42,733 nt of DNA, from positions 1-42,733 of the forward strand of contig RHBS01000004.1 in NCBI GenBank assembly GCA_010030895.1, given 5' to 3'. The stretch comes from Actinomycetota bacterium (lineage in GTDB: Bacteria > Actinomycetota > Actinomycetes > Nanopelagicales > Nanopelagicaceae). The notes beneath the pieces are model-generated. The model was not told where the DNA came from. It was given only the letters and a program-made list of their open reading frames with translations, and did no database searches. Below, one piece after another: positions 16,429 to 26,725 of this stretch (position 1 is its first letter; every line of letters begins with the position of its first letter). The position numbers were made by a program, and so were the translations under genes.

Positions 16429-17325
16429 ATGTTGGAATTTTTTACAGCAGTCTTAACCTCACTTTCTACTGGTGCAATTTATGCCCTCATGTCTACAGCT
16501 TTGGTTTTAGTTTGGCGCTCTACTCGAGTAATTAATTTTGCTCAAGCAGGTCAAGCAGTTTTAAGCACATATATTGGTTATGAAGTTACTACTCGATCTG
16601 GTTCATACTGGATTGGATTTATTGGGGCGGTGCTAAGTGGTGCCATAATCGGAGCTGGCATAGATAGATTTTTTATGCGTCCAATTTTTAAACGAGTAAA
16701 GAGTGGACCTATTGTCATGATTGCGCCAGTTGTTGCAACTTTAGGATTACTAGGAATCATTCAGGCGATTGTGGGATTTGTTTGGGGCTTAAACTATTTA
16801 ACAATTGCCGCTCCAGTTTCAACTGAAGGCTTAAAAGTATTTGGTTCAGTAATTGCCTTTAGTCCATTTAATTTAATGGTCTTAATTTCAGTCACCTTGA
16901 GCATGATTTTACTTACGATTTTATTTCAAAAAACTAATTTGGGATTAGCTTTGCGGGCATCTGCTTACTCACCAGAGATTGCAAAACTTTCTGGAATTAA
17001 AGTTGAGGCAATTCGAACAATTGGTTGGGCTTTAGCAGGTGCAGCTGGCGGATTAGCTGGAATGCTTTATGTTCCAGGTTCATATTTGTATCCAAATTCT
17101 ATGGAGGTATTACTTGTATTTGGATTTATTGCAGCAGTTATTGGTGGTCTAGATAGTTTATTTGGCGCCGTAGCTGGTGCAATGATTCTCGGCTTTGCCA
17201 TAAATTTCTCTACTACATATATAAGTTATAAATTAGTTTTTCCAACTGCATTTGTAATTTTAATACTAGTTCTTTTAATCAAGCCAGGAGGAGTTTTCTC
17301 AAGTAAAAAAGGTAGGAAAGATTAA
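16429..17325 (+). CDS. livH: Branched-chain amino-acid-type ABC transporter permease LivH
   Basis: Membrane-spanning permease of the Liv importer. The 298-residue protein starts with LTSLSTGAIYALMSTALVLVWRSTRVINFAQAG, the standard LivH N-terminus, and has about eight hydrophobic segments. The cytoplasmic loop GLALRASAYSPEIAKLSGI (about residues 180-198) is the site that contacts the ATPases. The start directly abuts the livF stop, and its stop overlaps the livM ATG by one base. Confidence 0.94.
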   Translation: MLEFFTAVLTSLSTGAIYALMSTALVLVWRSTRVINFAQAGQAVLSTYIGYEVTTRSGSYWIGFIGAVLSGAIIGAGIDRFFMRPIFKRVKSGPIVMIAPVVATLGLLGIIQAIVGFVWGLNYLTIAAPVSTEGLKVFGSVIAFSPFNLMVLISVTLSMILLTILFQKTNLGLALRASAYSPEIAKLSGIKVEAIRTIGWALAGAAGGLAGMLYVPGSYLYPNSMEVLLVFGFIAAVIGGLDSLFGAVAGAMILGFAINFSTTYISYKLVFPTAFVILILVLLIKPGGVFSSKKGRKD

Positions 17326-18305
17326 TGGTAAAGATTTCCACAAATCGAAAGCGAACACTTGCCTTTGTTTTATTGGGTTGGGTACTCCTTATTATCTCTG
17401 ATCGGGTAGGAGAGTTGCGTCAGTATCAAGGTTCATTTGTTGCTATGTATGCCCTAGCTATTGCATCTATTATTTTATTAACAGGTTACTCAGGTCAGCT
17501 TTCTCTTGGTCACAGTGCATTAATGGCAGTTGGTGCTTATGCCGGTGCGCTTTCAATTAATAATTTGAAGTTACATCCAGCCCTTGCCCTCATTGTTGCA
17601 GCTCTGATTGCTGGTATTTTTGGTTTGCTTTTAGGGTTTACCGTTGCAAGGTTAAGCGGTCCATACCTAGCTGGTACCACATTAGCGTTAGCAGTTTCAT
17701 TGCCAACAGTTGCAAACCAATTTCCAATTTTGGGTGGTGAACAAGGAATTATCTTTGATATTGGTACACCTCCTTCAAGATTTGGCGAAGATTTTTCACA
17801 GTACAAATGGTTTTTTTGGATTAGCGCCCTTGCAGCATTAATCACTATTTGGATGCTCTCTAACTTATTAGCATCAAGGTATGGCAGAGTTTTTAGAGCT
17901 CTCAGAGATAACTCAGTGGCTGCTCAACTTTCAGGTATAAATGTTGGGCGTCTTAAGGCGATCGCCTTTTCCATTAGCTCAGGTATTGCTGGTTTGGCTG
18001 GTGGCTTACTAGTAATGCTGATAAGTGGGGTTTCACCCAGCGCCTTCCCGCTTAGCCTCTCATTTGCATTACTGACTGGGGCGGTTGTTACTGGCGTGTA
18101 TAACCTAAAAGGTGTGATGCTAGGGGGGTTGGTTTTGGTGGCTATACCTGAAATCGCCGAATCGGTAGTATCGCGCATAGGAGGTTCAGAAGGGTTCACC
18201 ACAACCTTGCCTGGTTTTATGGTGAGTGCACTTTTGATTTTAGCGGTGCTATTCACACCAAACGGACCGGGGCAGTTACTACATCACCACAAGAAAAAGC
18301 ATTAA
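17325..18305 (+). CDS. livM: Branched-chain amino-acid-type ABC transporter permease LivM
   Basis: Second permease of the importer. The 326-residue protein has about nine hydrophobic segments, the LivM stretch LLTGYSGQLSLGHSALMAVGAYAGA (about 50-75), and the coupling loop RYGRVFRALRDNSVAAQLSGINVGRLKAIAF. It ends in a basic, His/Lys-rich tail (LLHHHKKKH). One-base overlap with livH; 36 bases to the binding-protein gene, which has its own good ribosome-binding site. Confidence 0.94.
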   Translation: MVKISTNRKRTLAFVLLGWVLLIISDRVGELRQYQGSFVAMYALAIASIILLTGYSGQLSLGHSALMAVGAYAGALSINNLKLHPALALIVAALIAGIFGLLLGFTVARLSGPYLAGTTLALAVSLPTVANQFPILGGEQGIIFDIGTPPSRFGEDFSQYKWFFWISALAALITIWMLSNLLASRYGRVFRALRDNSVAAQLSGINVGRLKAIAFSISSGIAGLAGGLLVMLISGVSPSAFPLSLSFALLTGAVVTGVYNLKGVMLGGLVLVAIPEIAESVVSRIGGSEGFTTTLPGFMVSALLILAVLFTPNGPGQLLHHHKKKH

Positions 18306-18341
18306 AGTCAAAGCAAGTTAATCAGATAGGGAAGGAAATAA

Positions 18342-19661
18342 ATGATCAGAAATACTCGCATGAAACGATTCTCAATCGTTTCGGCGGTAGCAACCGTAGG
18401 AGCGTTGGTTTTCAGCACGCTACCTGCTCAAGCTGCTACCCCAGGTGTTAGCGCAAAGGAAATTAAGCTGGGTTACTCCGGCCCACTAACTGGCTCCGCC
18501 GGTTTAGTTTACGGAAAATTACCAGGAGCTATGAAGGCTTACTTCGATCACATTAACGCTAATGGCGGAGTCTATGGTCGTAAAATCAAGTTAGTTTCAA
18601 GAGATGATAAGTACTTACCTACTCTTGCAGCAACTCAAACCACAAATTTAGTTTTGAATGACAAAGTTTTTGCATTAGTTGGTGCACTAGGTACTGCTAC
18701 ACATAGCAAGGCTTACACCGCTGCCCAGCTAGCAAAAAATAATGTGCCAGATCTATTTGTGAATACTGGATTTAGTGGATTTGCTAACAAAGCAAAATAC
18801 CCAACCACATTCACAATTCTTCCAAGTTATGCCATGGAAGCAAAGATCATGGCCAAGTTTATTAAGGACACACCAACACTTGCACCACAGGCATCATTCT
18901 TGATCGCTCAAGATGATGAATTCGGTGTTGATGGTGTAAATGGATTTGCATTAGCTGGACATAAATTTACAGCTGCTCCTACTTTGTATCCACAAGGTGC
19001 ATTAACTCCAGCACTAGCAGAGGGTGCCCTTACAAAATTAAGTGCCGTACCTGGAAAGCCAGTACTTGTACTATTTGGAACAACTGACTCAACTGCCACA
19101 ATTCTTAAGGCAGCAGAGAAGTTATCACTAACTACTAAGTTCAACTGGATAGCTGGCTCAGTCGGTGGCGATGCCAATACATTGCTTGCATTAGGTGTTA
19201 AACCATCAACAATTAATGGTGCGCTCGCAGCATCCTTCTTCCCAGATGCTAAAGATGCAACCGATCCTTACGTAAGTGAATTCATGAAGATAAATTCCAA
19301 GTACAACAAGGGTGTCTCATTCGACAACGTTGTGTTACAAGGTATGAATTCAGCGATGTTAACTGTTCAGGCGCTACGTGCGGCTGGAAAGAATCTAACT
19401 CGTGCTGGCTTAATTAGCGCTATTGAGAGTAAGGGTGCAGATTTTGCAAGCGCAGGACTTGTACCACTTAACTACTCAGGCACTAGCCGAGTTGGTTATA
19501 ACGGATATTGGTTTGGTCAGTTGAATGAAAAGGGTGAGTTAAAGCCATTTGGTGGAAAGCTAACCGTTTATACAACTGATTCATCATCAAACTCAGCACC
19601 AACAGCTTCCTCATACGAGCGTAAGCCAGTTCCTAAGAATGGGGTACCAACAAACTCATGA
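18342..19661 (+). CDS. livK: Liv-type ABC transporter periplasmic-binding protein (type I fold)
   Basis: Exported ligand receptor of the Liv importer. The 439-residue protein has an N-terminal signal (MKRFSIVSAVATVGALVFSTLPAQA, with AQA-A cleavage) and no lipobox cysteine. The LivK-like start is VSAKEIKLGYSGPLTGSAG, then two alpha/beta lobes. Start ATG 18342 is favoured by GGGAAGGA at 7 bases; ATG 18360 is a possible alternative. At 439 residues it is longer than E. coli LivK (about 370). The ligand could be branched-chain amino acids, but relatives bind amides, urea, aromatic acids or short carboxylates. Its stop overlaps the hydrolase ATG (ATGA). Confidence 0.9.
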   Translation: MIRNTRMKRFSIVSAVATVGALVFSTLPAQAATPGVSAKEIKLGYSGPLTGSAGLVYGKLPGAMKAYFDHINANGGVYGRKIKLVSRDDKYLPTLAATQTTNLVLNDKVFALVGALGTATHSKAYTAAQLAKNNVPDLFVNTGFSGFANKAKYPTTFTILPSYAMEAKIMAKFIKDTPTLAPQASFLIAQDDEFGVDGVNGFALAGHKFTAAPTLYPQGALTPALAEGALTKLSAVPGKPVLVLFGTTDSTATILKAAEKLSLTTKFNWIAGSVGGDANTLLALGVKPSTINGALAASFFPDAKDATDPYVSEFMKINSKYNKGVSFDNVVLQGMNSAMLTVQALRAAGKNLTRAGLISAIESKGADFASAGLVPLNYSGTSRVGYNGYWFGQLNEKGELKPFGGKLTVYTTDSSSNSAPTASSYERKPVPKNGVPTNS

Positions 19662-21280
19662 AAAATATAAACCTTAGAAAGAGCTTGGTAGCTCTATCAA
19701 CTACAGCACTTATTGCTGGATTAGCAGTGGCTATTCCAACAGCAGCGAGAGCTGATGGTCCAACTTGTAGTGAGGTTGCTGCTGCAACTAAATACAGTGC
19801 ACGCAATACACAACTATGTACTGGTGTCGATCAATTTGGCGCAAAGTATGAAATTGCAATGCCAAAGAAGTTCAATGGAACTTTGATTGTTTGGTCACAT
19901 GGAATTCGTAAAAATACCAATTTACCTAAAATTCCAGTAGTTGCACCAAATGGGTATGTAGTAGATAACTCTCCAGAGATTGCACCAGCGCCGGCAATTG
20001 CAACCGCGTTGCTAAAGCAAGGCTTTGCATTAGCTGGATCAGGAGTACAGACTCAGGGTTGGAATCAAGAAGAACAGGTACTTGCAACCACGATCGTAAT
20101 TGATCAGGCAATTACAAAGTTCCCTCAAATTGATCGTATAGCAGCCTGGGGTGCATCGCTAGGAGCGCTTTCAACTCAACTTCTAGCAGAGAATAATCCA
20201 GGACTTGTTGATGCAGTTGCACCATTGTGTCTATCTGATTCAGTGGAAGCAAATGCAATTACTTATGCATCTGATGCGCTTTGGTTAACAAAGACATTAT
20301 TTGACCCAAGTATTAAAGGAAATGGTTATGCATCAGGTTCTACCGGTTACGCTCAAATGGTTACTGATATTGGCAAGGTGCTAACAGTATTTGGCGCTTT
20401 GTCAGCCTCAATACAAAAAAATCCATTGGCACCAACTTGGCCAGAGACCTCAACTGTTCCTGCGACTCTAAAAGGAATTCCAGTTCGAAGCGCTGTTCTA
20501 CTTATGGGATTACTTGCAGGAGTACCTACACAGTCAAGAACATTTGATTCATCAAGTGGTCCAAAAGGCCCACTTGAAACTTCATTTGGATTGGTAATTA
20601 GTCCATCGCTAGCAGTTCTAGAAAATGCTGCTGAAGCTGCAATTCTTGCAGTAGTTGCGACTTACGATTTAGAGCTACGAGCAGGCGGTGTTGTCTATGA
20701 CAATACCCAAACAAATTGGGCAACACGATTAGGTGATGATAGTGATGTGTATGCAGCTGGCCTTACCGGCAAAACTGCAATTGCAGGAATGCTTGCATAT
20801 CTAAGTCCACTTAACCCAGCTGCACCACGTGTAAAAGCAGATCCATCTGCAGTAGCTAGAGTTGCCGCTTATGCAAAGATTCAAGGTAATGTGACAGTTC
20901 CAACCATTACATTAGCTGGAACAGCAGATCATATTGCTCAAGGTACTCAGTACTTTATTGATCAATACAACGCTTCAGTTGCTAGTGGCAAAGCAAAACC
21001 TGGATTACTTGTAAACATCTGGAATAAACCGCCAGATCAATACACAAAATTTACTGATGCTGGTTCACCTATTCCAGTTGATGCTTCTGCGCCAACTAAT
21101 GGAACCCAGCACTGTAACTTTACTGGAAGCCAATGGTTAACTATTGCCAAACTACTTACTGATTCAGCGAAATCAGGAAAAGCTCCTTCAAGTAAAGTAG
21201 TTAAGGCAGCTATTGCAAAGGATAAAAATCTGTTTACTGATCCGAATTACAGGGGTCAAGTACACAAATATCGTCAATAA
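19658..21280 (+). CDS. Secreted alpha/beta-hydrolase coupled to the Liv operon
   Basis: A 540-residue exported hydrolase. It has a signal peptide (about residues 1-32, ending PTAARADG), an oxyanion-side HG motif (IVWSHGIRKN), and a nucleophile elbow AAWGASLGAL with Ser167 in GxSxG. A late acidic residue lies in LAGTADHIAQ (D424) and a likely catalytic His in GTQHCNF (H485). A long insert separates the elbow from the Asp, probably a lid. No anchor at the C-terminus. The 4-base overlap with livK implies coupled translation, so I infer that it releases a ligand imported by this transporter. The exact reaction (ester, amide or peptide) is not determined. Confidence 0.8.
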   Translation: MKNINLRKSLVALSTTALIAGLAVAIPTAARADGPTCSEVAAATKYSARNTQLCTGVDQFGAKYEIAMPKKFNGTLIVWSHGIRKNTNLPKIPVVAPNGYVVDNSPEIAPAPAIATALLKQGFALAGSGVQTQGWNQEEQVLATTIVIDQAITKFPQIDRIAAWGASLGALSTQLLAENNPGLVDAVAPLCLSDSVEANAITYASDALWLTKTLFDPSIKGNGYASGSTGYAQMVTDIGKVLTVFGALSASIQKNPLAPTWPETSTVPATLKGIPVRSAVLLMGLLAGVPTQSRTFDSSSGPKGPLETSFGLVISPSLAVLENAAEAAILAVVATYDLELRAGGVVYDNTQTNWATRLGDDSDVYAAGLTGKTAIAGMLAYLSPLNPAAPRVKADPSAVARVAAYAKIQGNVTVPTITLAGTADHIAQGTQYFIDQYNASVASGKAKPGLLVNIWNKPPDQYTKFTDAGSPIPVDASAPTNGTQHCNFTGSQWLTIAKLLTDSAKSGKAPSSKVVKAAIAKDKNLFTDPNYRGQVHKYRQ

Positions 21281-21291
21281 CTAAGTAAGTA

Positions 21292-21324
21292 AAAAAGGGG
21301 CCTCAGAAACTGAGGCCCCTTTTT
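21292..21324. terminator. Strong bidirectional intrinsic terminator
   Basis: GGGGCCTCAG pairs with CTGAGGCCCC around an AAA loop, flanked by A5 on the left and T5 on the right, so the pairing can extend to 15 bp. It closes the liv-hydrolase operon and isolates tsaE. Confidence 0.93.
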
Positions 21325-21347
21325 ATATCTATAAACTACTCTCAATC

Positions 21348-21791
21348 ATGAAACTTGTTATTGACTCAATCGAACAGATGCAGCTATTGGGTAAAAAAAT
21401 TGGTGAACAATTAAAGACCGGTGATGTTGTGGTTTTAACTGGTGAATTAGGTTCAGGAAAAACTGTATTGACTCAAGGTATCGCATCGAAATTTGGATTT
21501 AAAGATATTACCTCACCTACTTTTGTTATAAGTAGAATTCATAAGGGCATTCCAAATCTCGTGCACATAGATGCTTACCGATTGCTAGATCTAGGAAGTA
21601 ATAGTTTTTCTGATTTAGATTTGGAAAGTTACCTTTCAACTAGTGTTTTTGTTATTGAATGGGGTGCAGATTTTGTAACAACACTTACAGATGAGTATTT
21701 GGAGATTAAAATAGAAATGGGTGAAAGAGATAATCACAGAGTTGTTGAGATTTTAGGCTCAGGAGATAGATGGGCTGGATTTAAAGTATGA
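21348..21791 (+). CDS. tsaE: tRNA t6A synthesis ATPase TsaE
   Basis: ATPase needed with TsaB and TsaD for N6-threonylcarbamoyladenosine at tRNA position 37. The 147-residue protein has Walker A TGELGSGKT (31-39), the switch-like ITSPTFVISR, and HIDAYRL. A TAAACT -10-like sequence at 21332-21337 lies 10 bases before the ATG with no Shine-Dalgarno, so the leader is probably only a few bases long. Its stop overlaps the tsaB-rimI ATG (ATGA), and the three t6A genes form one coupled unit. Confidence 0.95.
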   Translation: MKLVIDSIEQMQLLGKKIGEQLKTGDVVVLTGELGSGKTVLTQGIASKFGFKDITSPTFVISRIHKGIPNLVHIDAYRLLDLGSNSFSDLDLESYLSTSVFVIEWGADFVTTLTDEYLEIKIEMGERDNHRVVEILGSGDRWAGFKV

Positions 21792-22786
21792 GTACAGTTT
21801 TAGCAATTGATACCTCTACTTCAAGAACTTCAGTAGCAATAGTAAAAAATAGGGAGGTTTTGTTTAATCAATTTCACGATGATCCAATTGCTCATGGCGA
21901 AGTATTGCCAAAATTGGTGGCAAAGGCTTTAGAGGTAGAGTCGGAAATTGATTTAGTCGTGATTGGAATGGGACCTGGTCCGTTTACTGGATTACGATCT
22001 GGAATAGCATTTGGTCAGAGTTTTGCACTTGCTCGTGGCATCAAGTGGTTAGGAATTTGCTCATTAGATGCAATGGCAGTGAAAATTAAAGAAATTGATT
22101 TTATAGTTTCAACGGACGCAAGAAGAAAAGAAAGATTTTGGGCCAGGTACATTAATTCTAAAAGAGATGGACAGCCTAAAGTTAGCAACGCTAATGAAAT
22201 ATTGAAGTTAAATATTCCAATATTTAATGAGGGCGAGTACTACCCAGATCCAGTGCAGTTAGTTGAGTTAAGCGCTACGAATAATTCGATCTTAACTCCA
22301 ATTTATGTAAGAAAACCTGATGCTTATCCAGTACCTAAAGATATAAAAATTCGAGCGATGACCGCTCTAGATTTGATTACAGCAAGTGGAATTGAAAAGC
22401 AGGTTTATCAAAAAAGTGCCTGGAGCTTAAACCAGTTTAAAGAAGAGTTTTCAAAGGTACCTAAGAGCGCTCAATACTTAGTGGCAGAGTTAGCTGGTGA
22501 GGTAATTGGCTATGCCGGCATAGTATTTAATATGGATACTGCAGATATTCACACATTAACAGTTATAGATTCGCAACGCCGAAAGGGAATCGGTCGAGAG
22601 TTATTAAAACGAATGATCGATTTAGCGCGAAGTAAAAAAGTAAATGCGGTATTACTTGAAATGCGATTAGGAAATGATCAAGCCAGACCACTTTACGAGC
22701 AAATGGGATTTATCGAGGTCTTGCAGCGAGAAAATTACTACGCACCCGGGGTTACTGCAGTTGTTATGCGTAAGGAACTAATGTGA
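21788..22786 (+). CDS. tsaB-rimI: TsaB-RimI fusion: t6A synthesis subunit plus GNAT acetyltransferase
   Basis: Two domains in one 332-residue chain. Residues 1 to about 180 are TsaB: an ASKHA fold starting [16 protein letters not shown], with [16 protein letters not shown] (58-72), the scaffold partner of TsaD and TsaE. Residues about 187-332 are a GNAT acetyltransferase of the RimI type (ribosomal S18 N-acetyltransferase), with the acetyl-CoA loop [12 protein letters not shown] (262-273) and the C-terminal [17 protein letters not shown]. The junction is a short segment (PVPKDIK). In many actinobacteria tsaB and rimI are separate neighbours. No frameshift is seen. It overlaps tsaE and tsaD by 4 bases each. 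Confidence 0.93.
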   Translation: MSTVLAIDTSTSRTSVAIVKNREVLFNQFHDDPIAHGEVLPKLVAKALEVESEIDLVVIGMGPGPFTGLRSGIAFGQSFALARGIKWLGICSLDAMAVKIKEIDFIVSTDARRKERFWARYINSKRDGQPKVSNANEILKLNIPIFNEGEYYPDPVQLVELSATNNSILTPIYVRKPDAYPVPKDIKIRAMTALDLITASGIEKQVYQKSAWSLNQFKEEFSKVPKSAQYLVAELAGEVIGYAGIVFNMDTADIHTLTVIDSQRRKGIGRELLKRMIDLARSKKVNAVLLEMRLGNDQARPLYEQMGFIEVLQRENYYAPGVTAVVMRKELM

Positions 22787-23814
22787 GTCCACTAGTTCTT
22801 GGTATTGAAACTTCTTGTGATGAGACTGCTGTTGGTATTGTTAGAGGTAGAACACTGCTTGCAAATGTAATCTCATCTAGCGTGGAAGAGCATGTCAGAT
22901 TTGGCGGGGTAGTTCCTGAAGTTGCTAGTAGAGCTCACTTAGAATCAATGCAACAGGTAATTAAGCAAGCGTTATTAGAGGCTAAGGTAAAGCTTTCAGA
23001 TATTGATGCTTTTTCGGTAACAGCAGGCCCCGGACTTATTGGAGCATTGTTAGTTGGAGTCAGTAGTGCATCAGCTTTAGCGTTAGCCTTAAATAAGCCA
23101 ATTTATGGCGTTAATCATCTAAATGCCCACATTGCAGTTGATGCACTAAGTTCTGATGTGAAGATTCAACCTAGTATCGGTTTACTAGTTAGTGGTGGTC
23201 ACTCTTCAATTTTACAAATTAACAATCTTGTAACTGATGTAGTCGTAAAAGGTTCGACTATTGATGATGCAGCAGGTGAGGCGTTTGATAAGGTTGCGCG
23301 AATTATGGGATTAGGTTTTCCAGGTGGACCATTAATTGATAATCAAGCTAAATTGGGTAGTAAAGATGCAATTAACTTTCCAAGAGCTCTGACTCAAGGA
23401 AATGATATAGAAAAAAATAAATATGATTTTTCATTTTCTGGATTAAAGACTGCAGTCTCAAGATACTTAGCACAAACTCCAAATTTTAATCGAGCAGATG
23501 TAGCTGCATCTTTTCAAGAGGCGATTGTGGATGTCTTAATTAGTAAATCCTTATTAGCTTGTAAAGATTCAGGAATTGAAGATTTGGTAATAGCGGGAGG
23601 AGTAGCAGCTAATAGCCGACTAAGAGAGCTAGCTAAGCAACGATGCGAAGTCGCCAAGGTCAGATTACGGATTCCGCCAGCCGCACTTTGCACCGATAAC
23701 GGGGCCATGGTGGCGGCCCTTGGCTCTCTAGCTATCTCCGAGGGGGTTAAGCCATCTGCCATCGGTATTTCCGCTGATTCTGCCGCTGGGGTCGATCAGA
23801 TCGTCTGGGCATAA
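22783..23814 (+). CDS. tsaD: tRNA N6-adenosine threonylcarbamoyltransferase TsaD
   Basis: Transfers the threonylcarbamoyl group to A37 of ANN-decoding tRNAs. The 343-residue protein starts [17 protein letters not shown]. It has the metal-binding HxxxH (H112 and H116 in [10 protein letters not shown]), the nucleotide loop [39 protein letters not shown] and the late [15 protein letters not shown] start at 22783 overlaps the tsaB-rimI stop (GTGA). Length is normal. Confidence 0.97.
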   Translation: MSPLVLGIETSCDETAVGIVRGRTLLANVISSSVEEHVRFGGVVPEVASRAHLESMQQVIKQALLEAKVKLSDIDAFSVTAGPGLIGALLVGVSSASALALALNKPIYGVNHLNAHIAVDALSSDVKIQPSIGLLVSGGHSSILQINNLVTDVVVKGSTIDDAAGEAFDKVARIMGLGFPGGPLIDNQAKLGSKDAINFPRALTQGNDIEKNKYDFSFSGLKTAVSRYLAQTPNFNRADVAASFQEAIVDVLISKSLLACKDSGIEDLVIAGGVAANSRLRELAKQRCEVAKVRLRIPPAALCTDNGAMVAALGSLAISEGVKPSAIGISADSAAGVDQIVWA

Positions 23815-23826
23815 ATACTCGCCAAG

Positions 23827-23855
23827 TTGCTCCTTAGCGCCAACCCCTTTAAAGT
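23827..23855 (+). promoter_or_regulatory. Promoter for groES-groEL
   Basis: -35 TTGCTC (23827-23832), 17-bp spacer, -10 TAAAGT (23850-23855). The predicted start is near 23862, inside the CIRCE element, so repressor binding there would block initiation directly. Confidence 0.6.
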
Positions 23856-23860
23856 TAGCG

Positions 23861-23887
23861 TTAGCACTCTAAGCCTCCGTGTGCTAA
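23861..23887. promoter_or_regulatory. CIRCE operator (HrcA site)
   Basis: TTAGCACTC - 9 bases - GTGTGCTAA. It matches the CIRCE consensus (TTAGCACTC-N9-GAGTGCTAA) with one mismatch in the right arm. It stands between the predicted -10 and groES, as expected for HrcA heat-shock control. HrcA itself is not in the window. Confidence 0.93.
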
Positions 23888-23950
23888 GTAAGCCCTGAGG
23901 CACCAAGAGCAAAAAATTTCGAAGACAAGTAACTAAGAAGGAGTATGAGC

Positions 23951-25884
<1,934 letters not shown>

Positions 25885-25890
25885 TCATTA

Positions 25891-25908
25891 AAAACAAGGC
25901 CTTGTTTT
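25891..25908. terminator. Palindrome after groEL, possible weak terminator
   Basis: AAAACAAGGCCTTGTTTT is a perfect palindrome starting 6 bases after the groEL stop. Folded, it gives 7 bp with a GGCC loop and ends in TTTT. It is probably a weak bidirectional terminator or an mRNA 3' end; it could also be a protein site. Confidence 0.45.
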
Positions 25909-25939
25909 CATAAAGCTGATAATCGACTAGCATTAATCA

Positions 25940-26692
25940 GTGGAAAATATAACACTGACCGTTGATTGCGGTGGAACTGGAATCAAGGCCTCAGTTTTTG
26001 ATAAGAATGGGAAAGTTTTAATTGACTTTCCTTACCTAAAAACTCCCTATCCACTATCCCCTAATTTACTCACTGAGATAATTAAAGACTTTGTTTTAGC
26101 TGACAGCCGAGTTAATCGAGTTACTGTCGGATTACCAGGCATGATCCGAAATGGAAAAATAGTATTTATTCCACATTATGTAAATAAACGGGGGCCAAGA
26201 ACTGCACTTGATCCACACTTAAAAAAAGCTTGGCATGGATTTGATCTACAAAGCACACTTACAAAGAAACTTAGGATGCCGATATTAGTTTTAAATGATG
26301 CTGAGGTACATGCATCTGCAGTTGTAACTGGAGTTGGATTAGAAACGGTTCTTACATTTGGAACTGGCTTGGGATCTGCAATGTTTAGTGATGGCAAGAT
26401 TGCGCCACACTTAGAGCTGTCTCATGCCACTATCAGGTATGGAAAGACTATCGATGCCTGGATCGGTGAGATATCCAGAAGGCGAATGGGAAATCAACTT
26501 TGGTCACGTCGAGTTAAAGCACTTATTGAAGAGCTTTATCCAATGATTCTTTGGGATAAGTTATATATCGGTGGCGGAAATGCTCAGCGAATTAGTAGGT
26601 CTGCACTGCGAAGTTTTGATTATAAAGTTAAGATTATTCCAAACTCGGCTGGTGTTGCTGGCGGAGTAAAAGCTTGGGATCTTCTAGCTTAG
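25940..26692 (+). CDS. ppgK: ROK-family glucokinase, probably polyphosphate glucokinase
   Basis: Sugar kinase of 250 residues. It has the phosphate loop TVDCGGTGIKASVFD (about 7-21), the glucose-contacting VLNDAEVHA (about 115-123), LTFGTGLGSAMFSDGKIAPHLELSH, and a C-terminal LYIGGGNAQRIS. The TELGH-like element (LELSHATIR) and overall length match PpgK, which can use polyphosphate or ATP to make glucose-6-phosphate. Phosphoryl-donor preference cannot be read from sequence. GTG start at 25940; no clear Shine-Dalgarno. Confidence 0.8.
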   Translation: MENITLTVDCGGTGIKASVFDKNGKVLIDFPYLKTPYPLSPNLLTEIIKDFVLADSRVNRVTVGLPGMIRNGKIVFIPHYVNKRGPRTALDPHLKKAWHGFDLQSTLTKKLRMPILVLNDAEVHASAVVTGVGLETVLTFGTGLGSAMFSDGKIAPHLELSHATIRYGKTIDAWIGEISRRRMGNQLWSRRVKALIEELYPMILWDKLYIGGGNAQRISRSALRSFDYKVKIIPNSAGVAGGVKAWDLLA

Positions 26693-26725
26693 TTATTAAC
26701 TCTATTAGTAGATACGATTGGTGAT

